Part shown: one piece after another, positions 25,847 to 34,135 of the stretch
Layout: each line of letters begins with the position of its first letter
Numbering within the stretch: the stretch's first letter is position 1
Assembly: GCA_963666895.2 (NCBI GenBank)
Contig: CAXXNS010000016.1
Location: 248,001 to 312,000, forward strand
Origin: G963666895 sp963666895
GTDB lineage: Bacteria > Desulfobacterota > Desulfovibrionia > Desulfovibrionales > Desulfovibrionaceae
Direction: 5' to 3'
Length of the DNA stretch: 64,000 nt
Notes under the pieces: generated by a model
What the model saw: the letters and a program-made list of their open reading frames with translations, nothing else
The model's database searches: none
Told to the model about the DNA's origin: nothing
Position numbers and translations under genes: made by a program

Positions 25847-28048
25847 TTATTTCTTCCTTATTCGTATTAAAGCGCTTTGAATATTACCGTGCGGCGCCCA
25901 CGGCAAACCGGTATTCATCAAAGTTTGCCCGGTGGCGCTTTGTTCCTTTATATCTCCAGACAATACATAAACTGCTTCAGGATCAAGGCCGAGCAAGCGA
26001 ACCGGGCGGTATTTGCGCCTTGATTCGGTGCTGCCGGGCAGGGTTTCCCACAAGTTGAACTGAAACACCGCCGCGTCGGCGCCGTCCTGGCTGACATATT
26101 GCAGAGCTGAACGTTGATTTTCGAAAGGCGATATAAGGCGATGAACGATGCCATGTTGAACCAACAGGCGAATTTGCTTGTATTGATGAATGTATTCAGC
26201 CGCTTCTTTGATCTGATCATCCGGCCATTTGGTTATGTCATCGCCAACGCCCAGGATGCCGCACATACCAACATGGAAGCGGAATTTCATTGAAGGCGTT
26301 GTTTTATGCCAATCTTCGTGGGTGATCCAACTGACCATGGTTTTAGCGGGGAAGGCCTGCAGGAAGCCGTATTGAATCATTACCCGATCAGCGGGATCGG
26401 TGTTGTCGCTGGCCCAGAATTGATCCATGATAGACAAGTTATGATAATTAATCCGACCGCCGCCGCCGGAGCAGCATTCAAAAATCACTTTAGGAAAACG
26501 CCGTCTGAGCGTATTGACCAGGCGGTGAAAATTATAAAAGTATCTGATACGGACTTCGCGCTGCATGGCCGGATCGGCGTCGGGCCAACCAGGCTCAGAT
26601 AAACTGCGGTTGTAATCCCATTTGATGAATGCGATATTGTATTCGGTCAGCAGGTGGTTCATGGAATCGAGCAGGTACTTGAAGACATCTTCCCGCGCCA
26701 AATTGAGCATCAGTTGATTGCGTCCTTCATGACGGGTTCGTTTGGGGTAATTGAAACACCAATCAGGATGCTCGCGGTAGAGGTCGCTGTCGGGATTAAC
26801 CATTTCCGGTTCGACCCAGATGCCGAAATCCAATCCCATATCGTTGATCTGTTTGATCATGGGATGCAAATCGTTGGGGAATTTATCGCGATCAACCACC
26901 CAGTCGCCCAATCCGGCGTGGTCATTCTTACGTCCCTTGAACCAGCCGTCATCGATGCAGAATAATTCGACTCCCAGGCTTTTGGCTTTTTTGGCTAATG
27001 CCAGTTGCTGCGATTCTGTTATATTGAAGGTTGTGGCATACCAACTGTTATACAGGATAGGCAGGAATTTGTGACGCATAGTAGGGCGCAGCAGATGATT
27101 AAGGGCGTAGTTATGCATGATGTGTGATGCGCCGCCTAATCCGGCATCCGTGAATCCAAAGACAATTCGCGGGGTTTCGATACTCTCTCCGGGTTTGAGC
27201 GTCCAATGGGTGTCCCAGAAATTGATCCCGCCCACAATCTGAACCTCGCCGGAGTGGCGTTTCTCAGCATCCAGGCGCCAGTTGCCGCTCCATTCGATTC
27301 CGCCAAACCAGAGGTCGCCGTCAGTTTCGCTGACTGCATCAGCCCGGCCAACCGCAAACCAGGGAGGATTGGTGAAACCCACGAAATCACGCACCTGTAT
27401 TGATTTGGTTCCGGTAGTTAAACGGGTTTTCTGCGGCATGCATTCCATACCCCATTGACCGCTGAGATGATAAAAGTCATATTCATCGGCCTCAAGTTCA
27501 ATGGAACCGGACTGGGCATTCTCGATCAGGATAGTCTCTTTGCTCTGGTTTTTTAATTCCATCCATTTTTGGATCAAATCCAGTTCGGGAATGACCCGGT
27601 ACCACTGCGAAACGGTTAAACCATAGGCGTTGTCGATTAAATCAATGCGTAGCGAGGCATAGCCATCCTTTTCTGCAATCTCATGTCCTATATAAACCAG
27701 TTCTGCATCGCGCGTTCCATCAGCATAGAGCACCTCTAATTGGGGAGTCTGATGAATAAACCCTCCACGATAGGGAACCTCCCGGTAGGCGCTGCCCGTC
27801 ATTTTATTTACGTTAATCCGTGCGCCATGCAGGCTTTGGAAATCGCCTTTGGGGCCGTAATAGACAGGTATCACGGCGCCATCGCTGGCCAGCGCCATTT
27901 GATAGACCGAAGATTCGGTCTGAATGGTCCAGCGTAGTGGATTTTTGGATGTTTCTATGACATCTGATGATGCCGGAATACTGGCTGCGGAAAGAGATAT
28001 TACAAGGAATATCAGGGATTTATATAGGTTTAAGGTGCGGAGTGGCAT
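25847..28048 (-). CDS. Alpha-galactosidase, glycoside hydrolase family 36, exported
   Basis: 733 residues, the normal size for GH36. A signal peptide (residues 1-28) sends it out of the cytoplasm, unlike many GH36 enzymes. An N-terminal beta-supersandwich is followed by the TIM barrel. Nucleophile Asp478 lies in FIKWDYNR, and the acid/base Asp548 in FWASDNTDPADR. The substrate-binding FCIDDGWF, GIWVEPEM and CCSGGGGR are all present. It releases alpha-galactose from raffinose-type sugars or galactomannan. AGGAG lies upstream of the start. It is followed by a sugar kinase gene in the same operon. Confidence 0.93.
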   Translation of the reverse strand: MPLRTLNLYKSLIFLVISLSAASIPASSDVIETSKNPLRWTIQTESSVYQMALASDGAVIPVYYGPKGDFQSLHGARINVNKMTGSAYREVPYRGGFIHQTPQLEVLYADGTRDAELVYIGHEIAEKDGYASLRIDLIDNAYGLTVSQWYRVIPELDLIQKWMELKNQSKETILIENAQSGSIELEADEYDFYHLSGQWGMECMPQKTRLTTGTKSIQVRDFVGFTNPPWFAVGRADAVSETDGDLWFGGIEWSGNWRLDAEKRHSGEVQIVGGINFWDTHWTLKPGESIETPRIVFGFTDAGLGGASHIMHNYALNHLLRPTMRHKFLPILYNSWYATTFNITESQQLALAKKAKSLGVELFCIDDGWFKGRKNDHAGLGDWVVDRDKFPNDLHPMIKQINDMGLDFGIWVEPEMVNPDSDLYREHPDWCFNYPKRTRHEGRNQLMLNLAREDVFKYLLDSMNHLLTEYNIAFIKWDYNRSLSEPGWPDADPAMQREVRIRYFYNFHRLVNTLRRRFPKVIFECCSGGGGRINYHNLSIMDQFWASDNTDPADRVMIQYGFLQAFPAKTMVSWITHEDWHKTTPSMKFRFHVGMCGILGVGDDITKWPDDQIKEAAEYIHQYKQIRLLVQHGIVHRLISPFENQRSALQYVSQDGADAAVFQFNLWETLPGSTESRRKYRPVRLLGLDPEAVYVLSGDIKEQSATGQTLMNTGLPWAPHGNIQSALIRIRKK

Positions 28049-28369
28049 TTTTTATTCTCCTGATTTTTTTTAGTGCTCTTCTTGGGCGCCCACAAGAGGC
28101 GCACCCTACTTTTCCTGAGGGCAGAGGTGATTGGGGCGCCATATCCATATATTTGTGGTTGGCGAGATTTCTAATATGGCAAGTATCCCAAACCATGAGA
28201 TCAAAGAAAAGGGCGACCTTGCTCCGAGGTCATATATTTAGAAGAAAATCCTTAATCTCTATAATCAACATGGCTCTTGCGATATTATTAAAAACAAGTA
28301 ATTTGATTTTAATAATATCCACGATAAAATACATATTACTTATCTATGACTCTAAACGAGGTGTTTATA
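28049..28369. other. Divergent spacer with one dispersed repeat
   Basis: Region between the alpha-galactosidase gene (minus) and the DUF362 gene (plus). It contains repeat family A copy 2 at 28081-28109; the rest is AT-rich with no gene seen. Confidence 0.4.
28081..28109 (-). repeat. Dispersed repeat family A, copy 2
   Basis: On the minus strand it reads GTAGGGTGCGCCTCTTG then TGGGCGCCCAAG, matching the copy at 6975-7002 with one extra base and one substitution. Confidence 0.8.
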
Positions 28370-29302
28370 ATGACAGAGAAAAATAGACGACAATTTATAT
28401 CAACTTGCGCCGCCGCAGGCATCGGCTGCTCCATCAGCGGCATCCTTCCCCAATTTGCGGAAGCCGCCGCCCCATCAATGAGCATTGCCAAGTATAAAAC
28501 ATCTCCCACTGAAACTGCGGCGATTGCGGAAGAAGCGGAGAAATTGACCCGCGCCGCTATTGAAGCGCTGGGCGGCATGTCGCGTTTCATCACGAAAGGC
28601 GACGTGGTTTTCGTTAAACCAAATATCGGTTGGGACCGTAAACCTGAACTGGCGGGCAACACTAATCCCGATGTTGTGGCCACGGTTATTAAAATGTGTC
28701 TCGAAGCAGGCGCCAAGCAGGTTAAAGTGAGCGACAATACATGTCATGCTCAAGAACGTACTTTCGCCCGCAGCGGCATCAAGGAAGCCGCCGAAAAAGT
28801 CGGCGCCCGTGTATTCTTCCTTAACCCCAAGCGTTATAAGAAAATGGCTATTGATGGGAAAATTATCAAAGAATGGGATATTTATCCAGAGATCATGGAA
28901 GCGGATAAACTTATCAATATCCCCATCGTTAAACATCACACTATCAGCGGCGCCACCATTGGCATGAAAAATCTTATGGGCATCATAGGCGGCAGCCGGG
29001 ATCAATTTCATCAGCGCATCGATCAAACCCTTCCCGATCTGGCAGCTTTTGCCAAGCCTGACCTGATTATTGTTGATGGAATCCGGGTATTGCTGCGTAA
29101 TGGTCCAGTGGGCGGCAATATCAAGGACGTAGCCCGCAAAGATACTATCGCTGCTGGAACCGATCAGGTGGCGCTTGACGCCTTCGGCGCTGAACTGCTG
29201 GGACGTATACCTGAAGAGATCAGCCATATTAAAGAAGCAGCTTTACGCGGTTTGGGCAAAATAGATTATAAATCGCTCGCTCCCAAAGAAATTATGGTTT
29301 AA
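28370..29302 (+). CDS. DUF362-domain protein with Tat signal
   Basis: About 310 residues. It starts with a twin-arginine signal (NRRQF at residues 5-9, then an Ala/Gly/Cys-rich hydrophobic stretch), so it is probably exported folded, with a cofactor. The body is DUF362: FVKPNIGWDR, GAKQVKVSDN, IPIVKHHTISGATIGMKNLM and DLIIVDGI. The family's function is not firmly known; members are often linked to Fe-S proteins. Here it is followed about 100 bases later by a polyferredoxin gene. I chose ATG 28370 (GAGG upstream) over the in-frame 28346. Confidence 0.85.
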   Translation: MTEKNRRQFISTCAAAGIGCSISGILPQFAEAAAPSMSIAKYKTSPTETAAIAEEAEKLTRAAIEALGGMSRFITKGDVVFVKPNIGWDRKPELAGNTNPDVVATVIKMCLEAGAKQVKVSDNTCHAQERTFARSGIKEAAEKVGARVFFLNPKRYKKMAIDGKIIKEWDIYPEIMEADKLINIPIVKHHTISGATIGMKNLMGIIGGSRDQFHQRIDQTLPDLAAFAKPDLIIVDGIRVLLRNGPVGGNIKDVARKDTIAAGTDQVALDAFGAELLGRIPEEISHIKEAALRGLGKIDYKSLAPKEIMV

Positions 29303-29318
29303 TAATCATATCAATAAA

Positions 29319-29352
29319 GCGTTCGGGCGGCTGCTATATTGCGCCCGAACGC
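29319..29352 (+). terminator. Strong hairpin between DUF362 and polyferredoxin genes
   Basis: Eleven-base perfect stem GCGTTCGGGCG / CGCCCGAACGC with a 12-base loop, 16 bases after the DUF362 stop. It lacks a T run, so it may attenuate or protect mRNA rather than terminate fully. Confidence 0.5.
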
Positions 29353-29404
29353 ATGTTATATCCTTCGATATGATATCTCCAAAGAAACATGACTCCTAAA
29401 TACT

Positions 29405-31156
29405 ATGGCTCCTAAAAAAAAACATACCAGTTGGGTTGTCTGGCTGAGACGCTTCACTCAGACTTTTTTCCTTTTTCTCTTCTTTTACCTGTTTTTGCAG
29501 ACGGTTTATAATCCGAATAACGATATTGGCGGTCAGATAACCTTTTTCTTCGATATCGATCCTTTGGTTATGACCGCAACTTATGTGGCGGCTCATGCCA
29601 TTCCGGCGATTCTGCTGCTTTCGTTAGTTACACTGGGAGTGACCTTTCTATTCGGGCGTTGGTTCTGCGGGTGGATCTGCCCTTTCGGCGTACTGCATAA
29701 TTTCTTCACCAGCCTGCGCCAACGAAAAGTCAAGAACCTGATTAAACAGGGAAGATTTACCAGCGGGCAGAAGATCAAATATTATATTCTGTTCATTTTT
29801 CTGGGCGGGGCGCTGTTGGGCGTTAACGCTGTCGGCTGGTTGGACCCGTTCTCATTTTTCTACCGTTCTTTGGCGACATCCATATTCCCGGCGATCAACT
29901 GGGGATTCGAAGCCTTCTTTAATCTGGTATACCAAAACGATCCATCTATCGGGCCGCTGCACGCAACTTCGATTACCGAACCGGTGTATGAAAAAATGAC
30001 CGATTTATTCCTGGCCACGAAACAACCAGCTTATGTTGGAGGCGTGTTGATCGGCTTTTTATTCTCTTTTGTGGTTGCGCTTAATTTTTACAAAGGACGT
30101 TTCTGGTGCCGCTACTTATGCCCCCTGGGCGCCATGTTGGGAGTTGTGGGCAAGAATCCATTAGTGCGGATTCACAAAGACGCGGAGAATTGCCACAAAT
30201 GCAACCTCTGCATCGCCGATTGCCAGGGAGGCGCAGAGCCTCAATCCGACGGCGGTTGGAAACCATCGGAATGCTTCTATTGCTTCAATTGCAGCGACGC
30301 CTGTTCAACCAACGCCATTACGATCTCCATCAGCAAGCCCTCTTTCGTTAAAAGCAGCGCCAAGTGGATCACCAATTTCTTCAAGCCTCCCAGAGCGGAA
30401 AGCATCAACCTGGGTCGCCGCAAGATCATTGCTTCAGGAACCGGCGGCGTGGTTGGCGCACTCTTATTTAATTCACATCCATTGGCGGATAGCCGCACCT
30501 ATAATCCGGCTTTGATCCGCCCGCCCGGTTCAGTTGAAGAGAATGATTTTCTGGCAAAATGCGTTAGATGCGGCGAATGCATGAAAGTATGCCCGACCAA
30601 CGGCATCCAACCGGCCTTTCTGCAAGCGGGACTAGAAGGCATGTGGACGCCGGTTATGAATATGAAACTGGGCTACTGCGAATATAAATGCACCCTATGC
30701 TCACAAGTCTGCCCGACCGACGCTATTCCACTCCTGACCATGGAAGAGCGCAAACCGATTAAAATCGGACAAGCTTTCTTTGATCCCAGCCGCTGCCTGC
30801 CTTATGCGTTAGCAAAGCCATGCATCGTCTGCGAAGAACACTGCCCGACTTCTCCCAAAGCCATCTGGGTGAAGGAGATTGAGGAGATAAACTCCGCTGG
30901 CGAAACAGTGAAATTGCATCGCCCGTTTGTTGATCCCCAGCGATGCATCGGATGCGGCATCTGCGAAAATGTCTGTCCGCTCAAAGACCGTTCGGGAATC
31001 TACGTGACCAGCGCCGGAGAGACGCGCAACAAAGATAACCACTTCCTACTGGAATCCGGCATTCCCGGTTTGGAGATGCAGGATTCAGGTGATAGTGCAA
31101 GCGATCCTTATGGTAGTTCTGGTTCTAGTGAGTCTGGCAGCCCGTATGGTGGGTGA
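29405..31156 (+). CDS. Membrane-bound polyferredoxin (NapH/MauN-like N-terminus, multiple 4Fe-4S clusters)
   Basis: 583 residues. The N-terminal third has several membrane helices with the paired motifs WFCGWICPFG (86-95) and FWCRYLCPLG (around 233), as in NapH-type quinol oxidising proteins. Then come many cysteine clusters: CHKCNLCIADC, CFYCFNCSDAC, CVRCGECMKVC, CEYKCTLCSQVC, CIVCEEHC and CIGCGICENVC, enough for about six [4Fe-4S] clusters as in NapG-like ferredoxins. It looks like a NapH-NapG-type fusion that moves electrons between quinol and a periplasmic or cytoplasmic partner. A Ser/Gly-rich tail ends the protein. Partner candidates are the upstream DUF362 protein and the convergent GlcF-like protein. 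Confidence 0.88.
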   Translation: MAPKKKHTSWVVWLRRFTQTFFLFLFFYLFLQTVYNPNNDIGGQITFFFDIDPLVMTATYVAAHAIPAILLLSLVTLGVTFLFGRWFCGWICPFGVLHNFFTSLRQRKVKNLIKQGRFTSGQKIKYYILFIFLGGALLGVNAVGWLDPFSFFYRSLATSIFPAINWGFEAFFNLVYQNDPSIGPLHATSITEPVYEKMTDLFLATKQPAYVGGVLIGFLFSFVVALNFYKGRFWCRYLCPLGAMLGVVGKNPLVRIHKDAENCHKCNLCIADCQGGAEPQSDGGWKPSECFYCFNCSDACSTNAITISISKPSFVKSSAKWITNFFKPPRAESINLGRRKIIASGTGGVVGALLFNSHPLADSRTYNPALIRPPGSVEENDFLAKCVRCGECMKVCPTNGIQPAFLQAGLEGMWTPVMNMKLGYCEYKCTLCSQVCPTDAIPLLTMEERKPIKIGQAFFDPSRCLPYALAKPCIVCEEHCPTSPKAIWVKEIEEINSAGETVKLHRPFVDPQRCIGCGICENVCPLKDRSGIYVTSAGETRNKDNHFLLESGIPGLEMQDSGDSASDPYGSSGSSESGSPYGG

Positions 31157-31187
31157 TTGAATTTATTTGACACACCGGCTAGAAGCC

Positions 31188-31255
31188 GATGCTCCCCATT
31201 CAATGATGCTCCCCGTTCAATGATGCTCCCCGTTCTATGATGTTCCCCGTTTCAT
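31188..31255. repeat. 17-base tandem repeat, four units
   Basis: Four consecutive 17-base units, GATGCTCCCC(A/G)TTC(A/T)AT with the last diverging to GATGTTCCCCGTTTCAT, in the convergent spacer after the polyferredoxin gene. Confidence 0.88.
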
Positions 31256-31287
31256 TCTCCTCATTTGTGTACGGAGAGTAGCTCAGC

Positions 31288-31325
31288 GGGAGAGGGGACT
31301 TGGTTACTCGACATTATAAGTTGGA
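31288..31325 (+). repeat. Dispersed repeat family B, copy 1
   Basis: GGGAGAGGGGACTTGGTTAC followed by an AT-rich end TTATAAGTTGGA. About 80% identical over 38 bases to 40091-40129. It directly follows a D-arm-like sequence GTAGCTCAGCGGGAGAG (see rejected items). Confidence 0.6.
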
Positions 31326-32693
31326 TTAGTGATTCTGATCCTTACTATTGCCATAGCCGGTTCCGTCGTTTAGTAGTTCTACGACGTGCATTACTTTTAG
31401 AGGTAGTTTGCGTTTCTGGACGCCATAGGCCAGTTGGAGCAGGCAGCCCGGATTGGCGGTTAGAAGGATGTCGGCTTCGGCCTTTTCGACATTGCCCATT
31501 TTGCGGTCAAGTATCTTCATCGACATGTCGTAGTGGGTGACGTTGTAGACTCCAGCGCTGCCGCAGCACCAATCCGCTTCGGGCAGGTTGACCAATTCGA
31601 CGCCCGGTACGCTGCGGATCATCTTTTTGGGTTGCTCCCAAACGCCTTGAGCATGGCATAGATGGCATGGTTCGTCGTAAAGCGCTTTGACCGGTTCGTC
31701 GAAGGGCGATTTTTCCGCTTGAGCGGTATGGGGCCATTCGGCCAGAAATTCGTTGATCTCTCTTACTTTGCTGCTGAATTGTTTGGCTTTCTCTCGATAT
31801 TCTGGATCATCCTCCAGGAACTCTTCATATTCCTTACAGGCCGCCGCACAGGCTGCGCAATCGGTTACGATGTAATCTACATTCATCTTCTCGAAGAGAT
31901 CGATGTTATGCCGCATTAGATCCAAGGCTTTGTGTTTGTAGCCTTCGGTCAACAGCGGGGCGCCGCAACAACGGATATCCTTCGATGTTACCACAGTACA
32001 GTTGCTGCGGTTCAAAATGTTCATGGTGGAGTTGGTGGTTTTGTTGAACATGATGCTCATCATGCAGCCCAGAAAATAGCCAACGCGGGCTTTCTCTTCG
32101 CCCCGCGCGGGGACTAATTCTGGCAGGGTATGGCGAAATGGAACTGTTAATCCTCTGGGCGACAGGGCTTCCATGAAACCTAATTGCTTGGGCAGGATTT
32201 TGAAAAGACCGATTTTATGCAGCAAATCCTGCAGGCCGCTTCGCTGATATATACGCAAGGGAAGCGCGGCCATCTCCAAACGCCAATGGCGCAGGAAGAG
32301 CCAGCCGAAGAGGAAATTTTTTAATACTTTGACGAAGGGGTTATGTTGGGCGTTCTGTTCTACCTGGGAACGGGCCGACTCGATCATGTAACCGATGCGG
32401 ACGCCGGAAGGACAGGCAGTCTCACAAGCGCGGCAATCCAGGCATAGATACATCTGCTCGGCAAAGTTATGGGTCAGTTCCAGGCGCCCGTCAGCCACGG
32501 AACGCACCAGGGCCGCCCGGCCTCTGGGGGAAGCGCGCTCCACTTTCATTATGTTATAAGTCGGGCAATGAGGTAAGCACATTCCGCACCGGATGCAATT
32601 TAGGATCGTTTCATAAGTGGGAATATTTTCCCCCTTGAAATAACCATGCTGATTTGATTTAGGTTTATCATGAGAGTGTGATGAACATGCCAT
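31326..32693 (-). CDS. glcF: GlcF-like Fe-S oxidoreductase subunit (two 4Fe-4S sites plus two CCG domains)
   Basis: 455 residues. Near the N-terminus are CIRCGMCLPHCPTY and CLDCRACETACPSG for two [4Fe-4S] clusters. Two cysteine-rich CCG domains follow: CCGAPLLTEG with DCAACAAAC, and EPCHLCHAQ with WCCGSAGVYN. This is the order of glycolate oxidase subunit GlcF and related lactate or heterodisulfide-type proteins. GlcF normally works with flavoproteins GlcD and GlcE, which are not next to it, so the symbol is by similarity only. It may instead pass electrons to the neighbouring polyferredoxin. AGGA lies nine bases before the ATG. Confidence 0.85.
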   Translation of the reverse strand: MACSSHSHDKPKSNQHGYFKGENIPTYETILNCIRCGMCLPHCPTYNIMKVERASPRGRAALVRSVADGRLELTHNFAEQMYLCLDCRACETACPSGVRIGYMIESARSQVEQNAQHNPFVKVLKNFLFGWLFLRHWRLEMAALPLRIYQRSGLQDLLHKIGLFKILPKQLGFMEALSPRGLTVPFRHTLPELVPARGEEKARVGYFLGCMMSIMFNKTTNSTMNILNRSNCTVVTSKDIRCCGAPLLTEGYKHKALDLMRHNIDLFEKMNVDYIVTDCAACAAACKEYEEFLEDDPEYREKAKQFSSKVREINEFLAEWPHTAQAEKSPFDEPVKALYDEPCHLCHAQGVWEQPKKMIRSVPGVELVNLPEADWCCGSAGVYNVTHYDMSMKILDRKMGNVEKAEADILLTANPGCLLQLAYGVQKRKLPLKVMHVVELLNDGTGYGNSKDQNH

Positions 32694-32892
32694 TTTGTTT
32701 TTATCCTGCTAATAAATCCGGTAGACCGGAGTAAGTTTTGTGAATCACATATTTATATATAATAGTACAGTTCTTAGCGGAAAGAGGCAACGGAATGGAA
32801 ATAGAGAGATGATAAAAGAGGCAAACTCAATCAAGGGCAGAAAATACAATATTCACTGCCCTTGGCGCCCAACTGTTGTAGGTTTATTGATC

Positions 32893-34095
32893 TTATTGAT
32901 TATTGATCAAACCAGGTACGGCGCTGGCATCCCAAAAATAGATGGAATCCTGTTTGGCATGGATAGAGAGGTCATCTACAACTATTTCGGCTGGACCGCC
33001 CTGTAATTGGATGATCATCATTATCATAGCGGGATTAGCTTCTTTAAATTGAATGGAACTTTGCGCTTCCATCCATGCATCGGATGGAATGGAATCCAAG
33101 GTATAGTTACTGTATCCCAAACTGGATAAAGCAGCATTTCCCGAACCAACATTTACCATGGCGATAGTGAATATGCAGCTATTATCACCTGAAATACGCT
33201 TAACTGATGCAAGACCATAGAACCGCTGAGAAGATTCGCTCTGCAATAAAGCCCCGGATTTAACTTTGAGAGGAACCCTAACCTGGACTACAGGGAGAAC
33301 ATCACCAACACTAGGAGGAGTTTTCAGTCTGAGCGACCAGTCATTGGAAGATGGATAGATTACATGGTTCTCATCCTGAGATATAGAATAACTTCCTCCG
33401 GCGATGCTGTTGTTCAACACAACAGAATCAATACCATAGCCAAAATGCTCAGTTTCAGTTACTGCGGTTGCGCCTAAACTCGAATCCAATTCCCGATAGC
33501 CATCAAGGAAACGCATGCGTTCAAATACTATCTCCGATTCACCTTGCAACGGGCCAACCACCTGGATTAGCAATAAAACTCTGTCTGATTTACGCTGATA
33601 CTCCAACGAGAACTCTCTTTTATCAGAGGGGATATCCTGACCAAGCGAAATTGAAATGGACTGTTGGTAAACATCATCTCCATCCAGTACAGCTAGAGCT
33701 GCCTGTTGAAGCGGTTCTCCAGTGGAGGATGCGATAGCGCTGAAATAGACCGATGTTGCTGCAACCGGAATGGAACTGGTCCATTCTGAAAGGAGTTGTA
33801 TCGCTTGACCAGCGCCCAACCTGATAGTTAGTTTATCCTGGCCCAGCTCATACTGTCCTAGTGGAAAATTCTCTACTGCAATAGTTTGAAATCCTCTGTC
33901 TTGCAGGGTTGCGCCATCAGATAAATTCCGGTCAGGCGCGTTTGAGGTTTCGCCAATGGGAATAATCAGCACATCAAAATCATCTTCCGGCGAGAGTTGC
34001 TGAGCATACACTGGTACAGCTATTATCAAACCGCCTGTTAAGAACAGCAAAAAAAACGTACATCTGGTTATGGCACGTAACGAGATTAAATCCAT
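32893..34095 (-). CDS. Secreted protein of unknown function
   Basis: 400 residues. A long signal peptide ends near residue 31 (VYA-QQ). The mature chain looks all-beta and possibly two similar halves: each has a jellyroll-like run (LLSEWTSSIPVAATSVYFSA and, later, VQVRVPLKVKSGALLQSES), with matching ends ESEIVFERMRFLDG and PAEIVVDDLSIHAK. That ending pattern (strand, then acidic-hydrophobic-acidic) is common in carbohydrate-binding beta sandwiches, so it may bind a glycan. I recognise no named family. It is last in a same-strand run of exported proteins. Confidence 0.65.
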   Translation of the reverse strand: MDLISLRAITRCTFFLLFLTGGLIIAVPVYAQQLSPEDDFDVLIIPIGETSNAPDRNLSDGATLQDRGFQTIAVENFPLGQYELGQDKLTIRLGAGQAIQLLSEWTSSIPVAATSVYFSAIASSTGEPLQQAALAVLDGDDVYQQSISISLGQDIPSDKREFSLEYQRKSDRVLLLIQVVGPLQGESEIVFERMRFLDGYRELDSSLGATAVTETEHFGYGIDSVVLNNSIAGGSYSISQDENHVIYPSSNDWSLRLKTPPSVGDVLPVVQVRVPLKVKSGALLQSESSQRFYGLASVKRISGDNSCIFTIAMVNVGSGNAALSSLGYSNYTLDSIPSDAWMEAQSSIQFKEANPAMIMMIIQLQGGPAEIVVDDLSIHAKQDSIYFWDASAVPGLINNQ

Positions 34096-34135
34096 TATCA
34101 GTTACCTAACATTAAGGAGATTAATATATTATCTC

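Noticed and set aside
31275..31345. tRNA-like start: GTAGCTCAGCGGGAGAG resembles a D arm
   Set aside because: No acceptor-stem pairing, no anticodon arm and no GGTTCRA T-arm follow at the right distances. The sequence continues into a dispersed repeat instead.
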